From assembly GCF_946476835.1 (NCBI RefSeq), contig NZ_CAMKWA010000003.1:62001-126000 (forward strand): a DNA stretch of 64,000 bases, read 5' to 3'. The notes beneath the pieces were generated by a model. That model did no database searches. It saw only the letters and a list, made by a program, of their open reading frames with translations, and was not told the origin of the DNA. This DNA is from an uncultured Neokomagataea sp. (GTDB lineage: Bacteria > Pseudomonadota > Alphaproteobacteria > Acetobacterales > Acetobacteraceae). This document shows, piece by piece, positions 9,799 to 17,952 of the stretch (its first letter is position 1; every line of letters starts with the position of its first letter). The translations under genes and the position numbers were made by a program.

Positions 9799-10950
9799 AT
9801 GGCCGCGACAACATTCTATATTCCTTCCGTCAACATTTCAGGCGCAGGCTGCTTAGCTGACGCTGTTAAAACCATCAAAAGCTATGGCTTTAAGCGTGCT
9901 CTGATTGTGAGTGATGCTTTCCTTGTGAAGAGCGGTGTCGTCGCACGGATTGCGACGCTGCTTCAGGGGGAGCAGATTGATAGTGCTGTGTATGACGGCG
10001 TCATGCCGAACCCGACGGTTTCAAGCGTTAATGAAGGTTTGGCACTGGTTCAAAAAGCGCAGTGTGATTTCGTCATTTCTGCGGGGGGCGGGTCGCCTCA
10101 TGACTGTGCCAAGGGCATTGCGCTATTGGCAACGAATGGTGGAAAAATTGCGGATTATGAGGGCGTAGATCGCTCAACAAAGCCGCAATTACCCTTGGTC
10201 GCGATTAACACGACGGCGGGGACCGCCAGTGAAATGACGCGCTTCTGTATTATTACGGATGAAGTGCGCCATATTAAAATGGCGATTGTGGACCGTAACG
10301 TGACGCCGATGCTGTCGGTTAATGATCCTGAATTGATGGCCGGTATGCCGCCAAAATTAACGGCGGCAACGGGTATGGATGCATTGACCCACGCGATTGA
10401 AGCTTATGTTTCCACAGCGGCAACGCCCATTACGGATGCGTGTGCGCTGCAAGCCGTAAAGTTGATTTCAGCGAATTTACGGACAGCTTTCCGTGAAGGC
10501 AGTCATATGCCCGCTCGTGAAGCTATGGCTTATGCACAGTTTTTGGCTGGTATGGCCTTTAATAATGCCTCTTTAGGTTATGTGCACGCTATGGCTCACC
10601 AGTTGGGTGGGTTTTATAACCTGCCGCATGGCGTGTGTAATGCGGTGCTTCTGCCCTTCGTTCAAAGCTATAATGCGCCAAGCTGTGCGGCTCGTTTGGG
10701 CGAGATTGCTGCAGCAATGGGCGAGAATGTGGATGGACAAACGGCTGAGCAAGCTGCTCAGACATGTTTGAGCGCAATTCGTAAGCTGGCTGCTGATCTG
10801 GAGATCCCATCTGGTCTGACGGCTTTGGGAGTAAAGCGTGACGATATTCCGACATTAGCCGCGAATGCTTTGAAAGATGCTTGTGCGTTAACGAACCCAC
10901 GGCAGGGGACGCAGGCGGAAGTCGAGGCTATTTTCGAAGGAGCGTTATAG
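9799..10950 (+). CDS. Iron-containing alcohol dehydrogenase
   Basis: Group III NAD(P)-dependent alcohol dehydrogenase, 383 residues, the usual family size. The dinucleotide-binding [11 protein letters not shown] lies near residue 96. The metal ligands are supplied by [12 protein letters not shown] (Asp and His) and by the two His of [24 protein letters not shown]. Closest in look to YiaY / 1,3-propanediol / L-threonine dehydrogenase-like enzymes, so it could reduce short aldehydes when oxygen is limiting. It is a single gene with its own 200-bp leader holding an FNR-like site, which fits a fermentative role. The exact substrate cannot be read from sequence. Confidence 0.93.
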   Translation: MAATTFYIPSVNISGAGCLADAVKTIKSYGFKRALIVSDAFLVKSGVVARIATLLQGEQIDSAVYDGVMPNPTVSSVNEGLALVQKAQCDFVISAGGGSPHDCAKGIALLATNGGKIADYEGVDRSTKPQLPLVAINTTAGTASEMTRFCIITDEVRHIKMAIVDRNVTPMLSVNDPELMAGMPPKLTAATGMDALTHAIEAYVSTAATPITDACALQAVKLISANLRTAFREGSHMPAREAMAYAQFLAGMAFNNASLGYVHAMAHQLGGFYNLPHGVCNAVLLPFVQSYNAPSCAARLGEIAAAMGENVDGQTAEQAAQTCLSAIRKLAADLEIPSGLTALGVKRDDIPTLAANALKDACALTNPRQGTQAEVEAIFEGAL

Positions 10951-11046
10951 CCTCTAGTCAGTATCATGGTTCTAAGCGGGCGAGGATGAGCGTATCGGAG
11001 AAGAGCGGGCTTTACGTCTTCTCGCGATAGGCTCATGATGAAAAGA

Positions 11047-11091
11047 ACAGACGGCGGCGTCTTCCAGCACATGCGGGGAGGCGCCGTTTGT
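11047..11091 (+). terminator. Possible terminator after alcohol dehydrogenase gene
   Basis: ACAGACGGCG (11047-11056) pairs with CGCCGTTTGT (11082-11091) through one G-U wobble; the loop is about 25 nt. A short T-run (GTTTTG) follows. The long loop makes this only a tentative terminator. Confidence 0.35.
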
Positions 11092-11125
11092 GTTTTGCGT
11101 ATGTGATTGTTGAATGGGGAGCACA

Positions 11126-11626
11126 ATGGCTGAGAAGACGGCACTGTCCGATTATCTTTCGCCGCAAGGGGCGGCCACGATGCGGGCTGAACTCAAAATG
11201 CTGACGCAGGAAGAGCGGCCCCGTGTGGTTGAGATTGTGTCATGGGCGGCCAGTAATGGTGACCGTTCAGAGAATGCGGATTACCAATATGGCAAGCGCC
11301 GCTTGAGAGAGATTGATCGGCGTTTGCGTTTTCTGGGTAAGCGTTTGGAGCGTGCTGTTATTGTGGACCCGGCTGCACAAACGGTGCGTGATCGTGTGTT
11401 TTTTGGCGCGATGGTGACGTATGTAGATGAGGATGATACCGAGCATACCGTCACGATTTTAGGGGTGGATGAAGCCGAGCTTACGCGGGGTGAGGTGAGT
11501 TTGGTGTCGCCTATTGCACGGGCTTTGATGCGCACGCGCGTGGGCGATGTGGTGATGCTGCAAACGCCGCGTGGGCCAGTGGAGATTGAGGTCCTGCGTA
11601 TTCAATATCCAGAAAAGTGCGTTTGA
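11126..11626 (+). CDS. greB: Transcription elongation factor GreB
   Basis: A 166-residue Gre factor that rescues backtracked RNA polymerase by stimulating transcript cleavage. The N-terminal coiled coil contains the acidic tip: NGDRSENADYQYGK holds the conserved Asp/Glu pair and the GreB-type YQYGKRRLREID. The C-terminal FKBP-like domain runs from about residue 85 (FFGAMVTYVDE) to EVLRIQYPE. ATG 11126 is preferred over an in-frame ATG four codons upstream because GGGGAG sits just before it. A decayed transposase starts within about 20 bp of its stop. Confidence 0.95.
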   Translation: MAEKTALSDYLSPQGAATMRAELKMLTQEERPRVVEIVSWAASNGDRSENADYQYGKRRLREIDRRLRFLGKRLERAVIVDPAAQTVRDRVFFGAMVTYVDEDDTEHTVTILGVDEAELTRGEVSLVSPIARALMRTRVGDVVMLQTPRGPVEIEVLRIQYPEKCV

Positions 11627-11629
11627 GGG

Positions 11630-12099
11630 AAGGATGTTCGGGGTAAGCGCCTGATGATCGATGCGATACATTCCAAAGCGCACCGGCTATCAGCGCCCCT
11701 GTTCAAAAAAGGGCTTTTCCTCGCCATATCGGACGGACAAAAGGCAACTTGAACTCAGTGTTTCATGCCGTGTGTGACGCGTTGGGGCGTGCGTCTTCAT
11801 CTGCCAGTAGGTCAGTGGATTCAAGGGTGCAGGTGTATTCATTCCCAATGAAACAGAAGAAGTCATCGGGGATACGGTAGCACCTGCATCAGACGCTTTC
11901 TCCCAGAGCGGCATCGAGAAGAACCGGAAATTAAAGCCGCCTTACGAGGCTTCTCTATAAACAGCGCCATGCGATCGAAAACATGTTCGTAAAGCTAAAA
12001 AATTGGCGGTGTATTGCTATTAGATACGACCGCTGCGCTCACGCCTTCATGTCTGCAATCCACATCGAAGAAAGCTTCATCTTTTACGTCAAGAAATGA
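11630..12099 (+). pseudogene. Degraded IS5-family transposase remnant
   Basis: Conceptual translation in shifting frames gives pieces of an IS5/IS1031-like DDE transposase in the right order. 11652 onward reads MIDAIHSKAHRLSAPL (first catalytic Asp region). About 11730 reads GRTKGNLNSVFHAVCDALGR. About 11820-11958 reads VSGFKGAGVF then GIEKNRKLKPPYEA. After another frameshift, about 11957-12099 reads YKQRHAIENMF, LKNWRCIAIRYDRCAHAF and MSAIHIEESFIFYVKK, then stop. Several frameshifts, an in-frame stop and missing segments make it non-functional. The N-terminal third and the terminal inverted repeats were not found. It fills the gap between greB and gshB. Confidence 0.85.
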
Positions 12100-12292
12100 G
12101 GCCTGAGCCTTAGTGCCGTGATAAAAATAAGTGCGCGCGTATAACGCATGATACGAGCGTCGTTTATTTTGGCTTAAGCCTGAAAAAATACTTTGCGCAT
12201 TTTAGGCAATTACGGTTCCGGCGGTTCTGTTTTAGAGTGCTTGGAAATGGTGCGGTTTAGCCGTGCTGATGATGGTTTTTAAGGATAAGATA

Positions 12293-13279
12293 ATGGCTGC
12301 CTCCCTTCGCGTCGCCGTGCAGATGGACCCGCTTGAGCAGGTCGATATCAATGGAGATTCCACGTTTGCTTTGATGCTGGAAGCACAGGCGCGGGGGCAT
12401 AAACTTTGGGTTTATCCGGTGACGGAACTGAGCTTGTCTGAGGGCGGAGCCGGCGATGTGGCCGGGCGTTTACGTGCGCGTGCACGCTCCGTTGAGGTGC
12501 GCCGTCAGCAAGGGGCACATGCGACATTTGGCGCGGAAGAGATGGTGTCACTTGCCAGTACAGATGTTGTGCTGATGCGTCAGGATCCGCCATTTGATAT
12601 GGGTTATATTACAGCAACGCATTTGCTTGAGCATGTGCATGGTGTGGGTGAAGGGCGGTCTTTAGTGGTGAATGACCCTGCTGCCGTACGCAATGCGCCA
12701 GAGAAATTATTGGTAACGCATTTTCCACATTTAATGCCGCCGACTTTGATTGCTTGGAGCCCGAAGGAGATTGAAGCCTTCCGCGATGTGCACAAAGACA
12801 TCATCGTGAAGCCACTTTTTGGTAATGGTGGTGCGGGTATCTTCCGTATTAAGCCGGATGACGAAAATTTGAAGTCATTGCTGGAAATGCACTTTGCGCG
12901 TTCACGTGAGCCGTTGATGATCCAACGTTATGAACCCGCTGTGCGGCAAGGGGATAAGCGGATCATTTTGGTTGATGGCCAACCAATTGGTGCGATTAAC
13001 CGTGTGCCTGCGGAGGGTGAAGCACGGTCGAACATGCATGTTGGTGGCCGCGCAGTGCGGGTGGACCTGACTGAGCGTGACCGTGAGATTTGTGAGGCGA
13101 TTGGCCCTTATCTGCGCGATAACGGGCTTATCTTCACGGGCATTGATGTTATCGGTAATTGGCTGACGGAAATCAACGTGACATCACCGACAGGCCTGCA
13201 AGAATTGGATCGTTTTGACGGGATTAATAGTGCAGGTTTAATTTGGGATGCGATTGAACGCCGTTTGAGTGCGTCTTAA
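12293..13279 (+). CDS. gshB: Glutathione synthase
   Basis: ATP-grasp ligase joining gamma-glutamylcysteine and glycine to make glutathione. It has 328 residues. The N-terminal domain opens LRVAVQMDPLEQVDINGDSTF. The ATP-grasp part includes VKPLFGNGGAGIFRI, MIQRYEP, GDKRIILVDGQPIGAINR, RSNMHVGGRA and the metal-binding end GIDVIGNWLTEINVTSPTG. ATG 12293 has AAGGA seven bases upstream; an in-frame reading that extends 10 codons further back lacks a site. The gene follows the transposase remnant, so its original promoter may have been altered by the insertion. Confidence 0.97.
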   Translation: MAASLRVAVQMDPLEQVDINGDSTFALMLEAQARGHKLWVYPVTELSLSEGGAGDVAGRLRARARSVEVRRQQGAHATFGAEEMVSLASTDVVLMRQDPPFDMGYITATHLLEHVHGVGEGRSLVVNDPAAVRNAPEKLLVTHFPHLMPPTLIAWSPKEIEAFRDVHKDIIVKPLFGNGGAGIFRIKPDDENLKSLLEMHFARSREPLMIQRYEPAVRQGDKRIILVDGQPIGAINRVPAEGEARSNMHVGGRAVRVDLTERDREICEAIGPYLRDNGLIFTGIDVIGNWLTEINVTSPTGLQELDRFDGINSAGLIWDAIERRLSAS

Positions 13280-13482
13280 GCGCCCTGCTTATCCTTGGTG
13301 GCCGGTGCCGGGGGCTTTTCCTTAAAGGGATAAGCCGCGGCGAACTCCTCGGGCGTCGTCTCGGGGAGGTGGTCTTTTGTCAGCTTATTACTAAGCCAAG
13401 GGCGTAAGCTGTCCTTAAAATAGAGCAGGTAGACTGTTGGCCATACAAGCGCCACGAAGCAGATCAAGATGATGTTGAGCAT
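13276..13482 (-). CDS. Small single-span membrane protein
   Basis: A 68-residue hypothetical. Residues about 2-20 (LNIILICFVALVWPTVYLL) form one transmembrane helix, followed by a polar tail with PETTPEEFAAAYPF and Pro/Ala/Lys-rich end. The ATG at 13482 has TGGAGG nine bases upstream, a good site, so translation is likely. Its stop overlaps the gshB stop on the other strand by 4 bp. No family recognised. Confidence 0.6.
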   Translation of the reverse strand: MLNIILICFVALVWPTVYLLYFKDSLRPWLSNKLTKDHLPETTPEEFAAAYPFKEKPPAPATKDKQGA

Positions 13483-13644
13483 CGTGGAGAGCCTCCATAC
13501 TTGGTTTTTTTGCACGAACACAAGAAACTACAACATACCATGTCTTGCCAGAAGGCCCCTGACAAGGGCAAGAAGAGGCCAACTATCCGCCCATAGTCTC
13601 TTTGTCAGTGTGACAGAGAGCGGAGACAGAAGGTTTCATCACGT

Positions 13645-14301
13645 ATGTCCTCACCTTCATCGCCCCAATCAGCGCTTGATGCTGAAGCCGTAAAAGCAGC
13701 ATATCGCCGTTGGGCACGTGTTTATGACACCGTGTTTGGCCGTGTATCAGGAATGGGCCGTAAGCGCGCGGTAGCTGAAGTCAACGCTTTGCCCGGTGAG
13801 CGTGTGCTCGAAGTGGGGGTTGGCACGGGATTAGCCCTGCCGTTTTATAACCAAAATAAGCGCATTACAGGGATCGACCTCTCTGAAGACATGTTGGAGC
13901 GTGCGCGTATGCGTGTGCTGCAAAAAGGTCTGACGAATATTGATGACCTTGTTGAGATGGATGCTGAAGCCACGCGCTTTGAAGATAATAGTTTTGATAT
14001 TGCAGTGGCGATGTTCGTGGCGTCTGTGGTGCCACATCCGGATCGTTTGCTTGCAGAGTTGAAGCGGATTGTCCGTCCGGGCGGCCATATTTTGTTTGTG
14101 AATCATTTTTTAGCACAGGGCGGTTTGCGCTTGGCAATTGAGCGCGGCACGGCCAAGGCATCACGGTCTTTGGGGTGGAATACTGATTTCGCGATTGAGA
14201 CTTTGTTGCCGCCAGAGGACTTGGCGCGGGCAAGTATTCGCCCTGTCCCGCCGATGGGCTTCTTTACACTCGTGACATTACCGCACGACGGTTCTAAATA
14301 A
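13645..14301 (+). CDS. pmtA: Phosphatidylethanolamine N-methyltransferase
   Basis: A 218-residue class I SAM-dependent methyltransferase of the soluble Rhodobacter-type PmtA group, which methylates phosphatidylethanolamine stepwise to phosphatidylcholine at the membrane surface. AYRRWARVYDTVFG at the N-terminus is characteristic. The SAM motif I is VLEVGVGTGLALPFY near residue 52, motif II ends ITGIDLS, and the post-motif region has LKRIVRPGGHILFVNHF. Acetic acid bacteria make phosphatidylcholine and it is linked to acid tolerance in the group. Substrate assignment rests on family resemblance. Confidence 0.85.
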   Translation: MSSPSSPQSALDAEAVKAAYRRWARVYDTVFGRVSGMGRKRAVAEVNALPGERVLEVGVGTGLALPFYNQNKRITGIDLSEDMLERARMRVLQKGLTNIDDLVEMDAEATRFEDNSFDIAVAMFVASVVPHPDRLLAELKRIVRPGGHILFVNHFLAQGGLRLAIERGTAKASRSLGWNTDFAIETLLPPEDLARASIRPVPPMGFFTLVTLPHDGSK

Positions 14302-14434
14302 CATTTTGCAGCCCTGGTCGCCTGATCGGCGTTTGGCACTGATCTCCTAAAGAGTCGGCGCCGAGACTTCCGACGCTCGCTGTCATAAAGCCTCATTGTT
14401 CGAGGCGCCTTGAAGAAGGACAGACTGCGCGATC

Positions 14435-15640
14435 ATGTTGTTCCCGGCCATTACGTCACGCCCGGCTTTTTCAGTACAAAAGTTGGGCATTTCTTATGTG
14501 TTATTGGCACTTTTTGCAGGCTTATTGGGTGGTATTCTTGCTGTCCCTGAGGGCGGCTTTGCGGTAACGCCCGGTTTGGTTTTGTGCCACGGCATTTTAA
14601 TGGCTTTTTTTGTGGTTGTGCCAGCGTGTTTGGGCGGCTTTGGTCAGCTCTTATTGCCGAAAGAACTGGGTGTAGAACGCACATTATTGCCCGGTATGTC
14701 ATTTGCGGGCTTTGGTCTCTTATCGTCTGGCGTTGTGCTGTTGCCGCTTTTGCCTTTGTTGTCCTTATTGTTATGGGCACTAGGTGCTGTGGCCGTTGCG
14801 ATGGATGTTCTCGTGACAGTGCTTGAGGGACGTTCGCAGGCGTTTCGGGCATTGACGCCGATGGTCTGGTCATTACTGGTGACAGCCTGTGGTGTTGTGG
14901 TCGTCGCACCTGCGCTGGCTGCAATGATAACGCGCACAACCTTCTCAGTTTTGGGGGCAACGCCGCATGATGCGCATGTGATGTCGGCAGCGTCTTTCGC
15001 GCATGTGTTACAAATGCCAGAGGCAGCGTTGATGCTGGTGCCCGCATTGGGGCTGACATGCTCTTTATTGCCTGTGGGGGGGGGAGCGCTCAGTGTGCGT
15101 ATTGCACCGTATGCTTTTGCGTGTGCGGGCGTACTCGGCCCAATCTTGTGGCTGGACAGTATTTTTCAACCCTATTCGCAGGTCGTTGTGCGGGCTATGA
15201 CATGGGCAACGCAAATGCTTCCCGCTGTCGTGATGCTCGGCGCGTTGTTGCGTGATGTCTGGGTTGAGCGTCGCTCTTTGGATGGTGTGGCGTATTGGGG
15301 GCTGGGTGCCCTTTTATTGTTGACGGCGGGCTGGGGGCCTTCACTGCTCATGGTTGAGGGTAGTCACTCGGCGGCGGCTTTCGGTAGCCTGATGGCCGTA
15401 TGTGGTGGGCTTTATGCATGGCTGAGTAGTCTTGCTGGTGGGCGTGTGCCGGGGTGGTTGTGCCGAGGGCACGCAGCGGTCACTCTTCTGGGGGCGTTGT
15501 GTTCTTTAACCCCGTCTCTCGAGGTTATTGGGGGCGCTGTGATGGGCGTTAGTCTGCTGGGTTTTGTGGCTGTCGGCATTGTTCTCGGTTGGTGTTTCGT
15601 TCAAGATCAGGCTGAGCGGCGTATGAGTGTCTCATCATGA
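14435..15640 (+). CDS. Degenerate cytochrome c oxidase subunit I (CtaD) homologue
   Basis: A 401-residue polytopic membrane protein alignable by eye with CtaD, though canonical subunit I has about 530 residues. Shared landmarks are LCHGILMAFFVVVPACLGGFG (CtaD helix II), PMVWSLLVTACG and MPEAALMLVPALGL (helix VI, HPEVY region), ILWLDSIF (helix VII, HH region), and SHSAAAFG...GGLYAW (helix X, HFH region). His52 and His311 match the low-spin heme ligands. The high-spin heme and CuB ligands are gone: HPEVY is MPEAA (His to Met194, cross-linked Tyr to Ala198), the His pair is Asp241-Ser242, and the heme a3 His is Gly309. It cannot reduce oxygen in the usual way. Its stop overlaps the ctaB start (ATGA), so the two are translationally coupled. 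Confidence 0.8.
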   Translation: MLFPAITSRPAFSVQKLGISYVLLALFAGLLGGILAVPEGGFAVTPGLVLCHGILMAFFVVVPACLGGFGQLLLPKELGVERTLLPGMSFAGFGLLSSGVVLLPLLPLLSLLLWALGAVAVAMDVLVTVLEGRSQAFRALTPMVWSLLVTACGVVVVAPALAAMITRTTFSVLGATPHDAHVMSAASFAHVLQMPEAALMLVPALGLTCSLLPVGGGALSVRIAPYAFACAGVLGPILWLDSIFQPYSQVVVRAMTWATQMLPAVVMLGALLRDVWVERRSLDGVAYWGLGALLLLTAGWGPSLLMVEGSHSAAAFGSLMAVCGGLYAWLSSLAGGRVPGWLCRGHAAVTLLGALCSLTPSLEVIGGAVMGVSLLGFVAVGIVLGWCFVQDQAERRMSVSS

Positions 15641-16602
15641 GTGGTGTGAGTGCATTTGCCGCATTGCGTGCGCACCCCTTTGTCGCTCTCTTGAGTGAAC
15701 CGGGAGCAGGTGGGGAATCCTCGCTACGTGAATGGTTGGCGCTTTTGAAGCCACGGGTTATTTCGCTGGTTGTTTTTACAGGCGCTGCGGGCATGGCAGT
15801 GGCCCCGAAATGGCCCTCTATTCCACTTGGTCTGATTACCATCTTGTGTATTTGCATTGGTGCAGGTGCCGCAGGTGCCATTAATATGTGGTACGATCGT
15901 GACATCGATGCCGTTATGCGGCGTACAGCGACACGGCCTATTCCCGATGGGCGGATGGGGGCAGAGGGCGCGTTATTATACGGTATTGTGCTCTCTGTAT
16001 TATCCGTTGTGGTGTTGGGGTTGGCGACAAATGCGCTGGCTGCGGGCATTTTGGCATTTTCAATTTTTTTCTACAGCGTCATTTACACCATGTGGCTTAA
16101 GCGCCGTACGCCGCAAAATATTGTCATTGGCGGTGCAGCAGGTGCATTCCCCCCGATGATTGGCTGGGCAGCATCTATGGATAGTTTATCCGTCTTGCCT
16201 GTGGCCATGTTTGCGATTGTTTTTTTATGGACGCCGCCACATTTCTGGTCGCTCTCGCTTTATGCGTGCAAGGATTATGACGCGGCGGGGATACCGATGT
16301 TGCCCGTCGTCCGTGGTGCGCGTCATACGCGTTGGCAAATTCTGCTTTACACTTTTATTCTTACTGCGTGTTCTTTGGCGCCGTCTGTGACGCATGAATG
16401 TGGGTGGTTTTATACCGTGACGACATCTTTGCTGGATGCGGGATTTATCGCCTGTGCGGTGCGGGTTTTGCGGGATGAACAGGATGAACGTGGGGTAAGT
16501 TTGACGAAGGATGCACCAGCACGTTTCGCGTTCCGGTATTCGTTGGCATATTTGTTTTTGCTGTTTTGTGGCTTATTGGTTGACCGGGTTTTGTTAGCAT
16601 GA
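15637..16602 (+). CDS. ctaB: Protoheme IX farnesyltransferase (heme O synthase)
   Basis: UbiA-family prenyltransferase that farnesylates heme b to heme O, the cofactor of cytochrome bo3 ubiquinol oxidase and precursor of heme A. It has 321 residues and about nine membrane helices. The catalytic Asp-rich motif NMWYDRDIDAVM is at residues 83-94, followed by RRTATRPIPDG; the second motif YACKDYDAAGIPMLPVV lies in the C-terminal half. Start overlaps the upstream CtaD-like gene by 4 bp, and the stop overlaps the next small gene by 4 bp. In this group heme O for cytochrome bo3 is the likely main product. Confidence 0.96.
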   Translation: MSGVSAFAALRAHPFVALLSEPGAGGESSLREWLALLKPRVISLVVFTGAAGMAVAPKWPSIPLGLITILCICIGAGAAGAINMWYDRDIDAVMRRTATRPIPDGRMGAEGALLYGIVLSVLSVVVLGLATNALAAGILAFSIFFYSVIYTMWLKRRTPQNIVIGGAAGAFPPMIGWAASMDSLSVLPVAMFAIVFLWTPPHFWSLSLYACKDYDAAGIPMLPVVRGARHTRWQILLYTFILTACSLAPSVTHECGWFYTVTTSLLDAGFIACAVRVLRDEQDERGVSLTKDAPARFAFRYSLAYLFLLFCGLLVDRVLLA

Positions 16603-16727
16603 CGAGTAATGAGGCTTCTCAAGCGATATCCGCACGCGCACGACAGAAAAGCCGGATTATCGGTCTGGTCGGTGGTATCGGGCTATTTGTTATTATTATT
16701 TACGTGATTACGTTGATACGCTTTTAA
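16599..16727 (+). CDS. CoxF/COA3-like small membrane protein
   Basis: A 42-residue protein beginning MTSNEASQAISARARQKSR, then a single transmembrane helix (IIGLVGGIGLFVIIIYVITL) and a short basic end. The layout of basic cytosolic stretch plus one helix ending in a V-x-x-I-R-type tail, directly after ctaB with a 4-bp ATGA overlap, matches the CoxF proteins of alphaproteobacterial oxidase operons, related to mitochondrial COA3. Short length limits certainty, but coupling to ctaB and the terminator 36 bp downstream support a real gene. Confidence 0.72.
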   Translation: MTSNEASQAISARARQKSRIIGLVGGIGLFVIIIYVITLIRF

Positions 16728-16762
16728 TCACTATAGTCTGTAAAATAGTCGTATGTTTTTCT

Positions 16763-16799
16763 ATGAGCTTCCCTGCATCTGCTGGGAAGCTCATTTTTT
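16763..16799 (+). terminator. Rho-independent terminator of the ctaD-like/ctaB operon
   Basis: ATGAGCTTCCC (16763-16773) pairs perfectly with GGGAAGCTCAT (16784-16794), loop 10 nt, followed by a run of T. It ends the three-gene operon. Confidence 0.9.
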
Positions 16800-16808
16800 A
16801 AGAGCAGG

Positions 16809-17732
16809 TTAGCCTGCTTGCTGGATGGCGGATAAGATCCAGTTCCCACGGCCATCAGCGCGAACAAAGGTCCAGAGCTCAGTAACGGTTTGAAGCTCTG
16901 TGGAGCTACCATCAATTACATTGCCAAAGCTGTCTGTGGTGACGTCCGTCAGGCTATAGCGCATAGCAACGGTGGCGTAGGTCAGGCCATTTTCACGCCA
17001 TGCTTCAGAGAGGTCTCCGCGTTGGAACTGAACGTTGGAGACAATATTGCGTGCGCCACGGCTCGCGAGTTCAGAAAGTTGCTCGTTGAAATAGCCCGCC
17101 ATTTCAGGTGTTGTCCGGTTGGACAAAGCACGCATATTTTGAGCGCTCCATGCGGATTGTACATCCAAAAGGAGCTGCTGGAAGGCGTTATAGTCATCAT
17201 TGGTTGGCGTGTAAGCGCCGTTATTGGATGATGATGTAAAAGCGGTATTCGCCGTTGCCGTTCGTGATTTTTTGGTAAAGCGACGGATGAGGAATGTGAT
17301 CAGCCAGCCGAATAAGAGGGCTTGCAGCAAAAAGCCAAAAAATGATGTGCCGCCGCCGAAGCCACCAAAAAAGCCGTGTCCGCTCAGCATGCCGAAGAGG
17401 CCCGCACCTAAGAAACCACCAGCAAAGCCTGTCATAAAGGGGTGGCGTGCAGCGAAAGAAGGACGTGCGCCGTAGTTGTTAAAGGGCGGCGTGACGGGAC
17501 GTGGCGTATTGAAGCCTGTATTCGGGGGGGCAAATGTATTGGGGCTTGGCGCGGGCGTCATGGAGCGGTCCATAGGGCGGGTCCAGCTCGGAGTGATGCT
17601 GGTGCGTGGTGGTGCGCTCCATGTATGAGAGCCGCGGCTCCCCAGCGAGGCCCCGCCGCCCGGGCGAGCATCAGCCGTGCCAAAGGCACAAAGAAGGGCA
17701 GCGGTAAGCGCAATAAAGCGAAAACGGGACAT
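16809..17732 (-). CDS. Secreted/membrane Tim44-like domain protein
   Basis: A 307-residue protein. Residues 1-22 are a signal sequence ending TADA. Next comes a Pro/Thr/Asn-rich low-complexity stretch, then a Gly/Phe-rich membrane region (FAGGFLGAGLFGML, GFFGGFGGG, FLLQALLFGWLITFLIRRF) and a C-terminal Tim44-like domain of about 130 residues starting near DDYNAFQQLLLDVQSAWS. The family is widespread in proteobacteria; function is not established, but the fold binds membranes or transport substrates. AGGAAAA precedes the ATG. This is a paralogous domain to the TimA protein at 42571-43320, but with a different architecture. Confidence 0.85.
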   Translation of the reverse strand: MSRFRFIALTAALLCAFGTADARPGGGASLGSRGSHTWSAPPRTSITPSWTRPMDRSMTPAPSPNTFAPPNTGFNTPRPVTPPFNNYGARPSFAARHPFMTGFAGGFLGAGLFGMLSGHGFFGGFGGGTSFFGFLLQALLFGWLITFLIRRFTKKSRTATANTAFTSSSNNGAYTPTNDDYNAFQQLLLDVQSAWSAQNMRALSNRTTPEMAGYFNEQLSELASRGARNIVSNVQFQRGDLSEAWRENGLTYATVAMRYSLTDVTTDSFGNVIDGSSTELQTVTELWTFVRADGRGNWILSAIQQAG

Positions 17733-17919
17733 ATTTTCCTACCAAGGGGTCTCACTACGTTTCTAGCATGTAGGGAAATTGTGGCAGAAGGGAAGGTGGA
17801 ATAAGAAAAATATGACGCTGGCCTGGAGCGGCTGATGGTTTTTGCTCTGAGGTGTTTTCTTGGGGCAGGCTATAAATATGCAGGGTTAAGAGTGCATATT
17901 ATCGTGTAAGAAATGCCGT

Positions 17920-17947
17920 AAAAGCGCCCGTTTTGATGGGCGCTTTT
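17920..17947 (-). terminator. Terminator downstream of pmbA
   Basis: AAAAGCGCCC (17920-17929) pairs with GGGCGCTTTT (17938-17947), loop 8 nt. On the minus strand it follows the pmbA stop by 6 bp and ends in TTTT; on the plus strand it has a stronger T-run, so it may be bidirectional. Confidence 0.7.
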
Positions 17948-17952
17948 TGTTT

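Noticed and set aside
9632-9814. 60-codon minus-strand frame upstream of the alcohol dehydrogenase
   Set aside because: No ribosome site, Arg/Ser/Pro-rich, and it crosses into the alcohol dehydrogenase start region.
11690-11914. Minus-strand 74-codon frame in the greB-gshB gap
   Set aside because: It overlaps the plus-strand transposase remnant, whose peptide pieces are recognisable; the minus frame has none.
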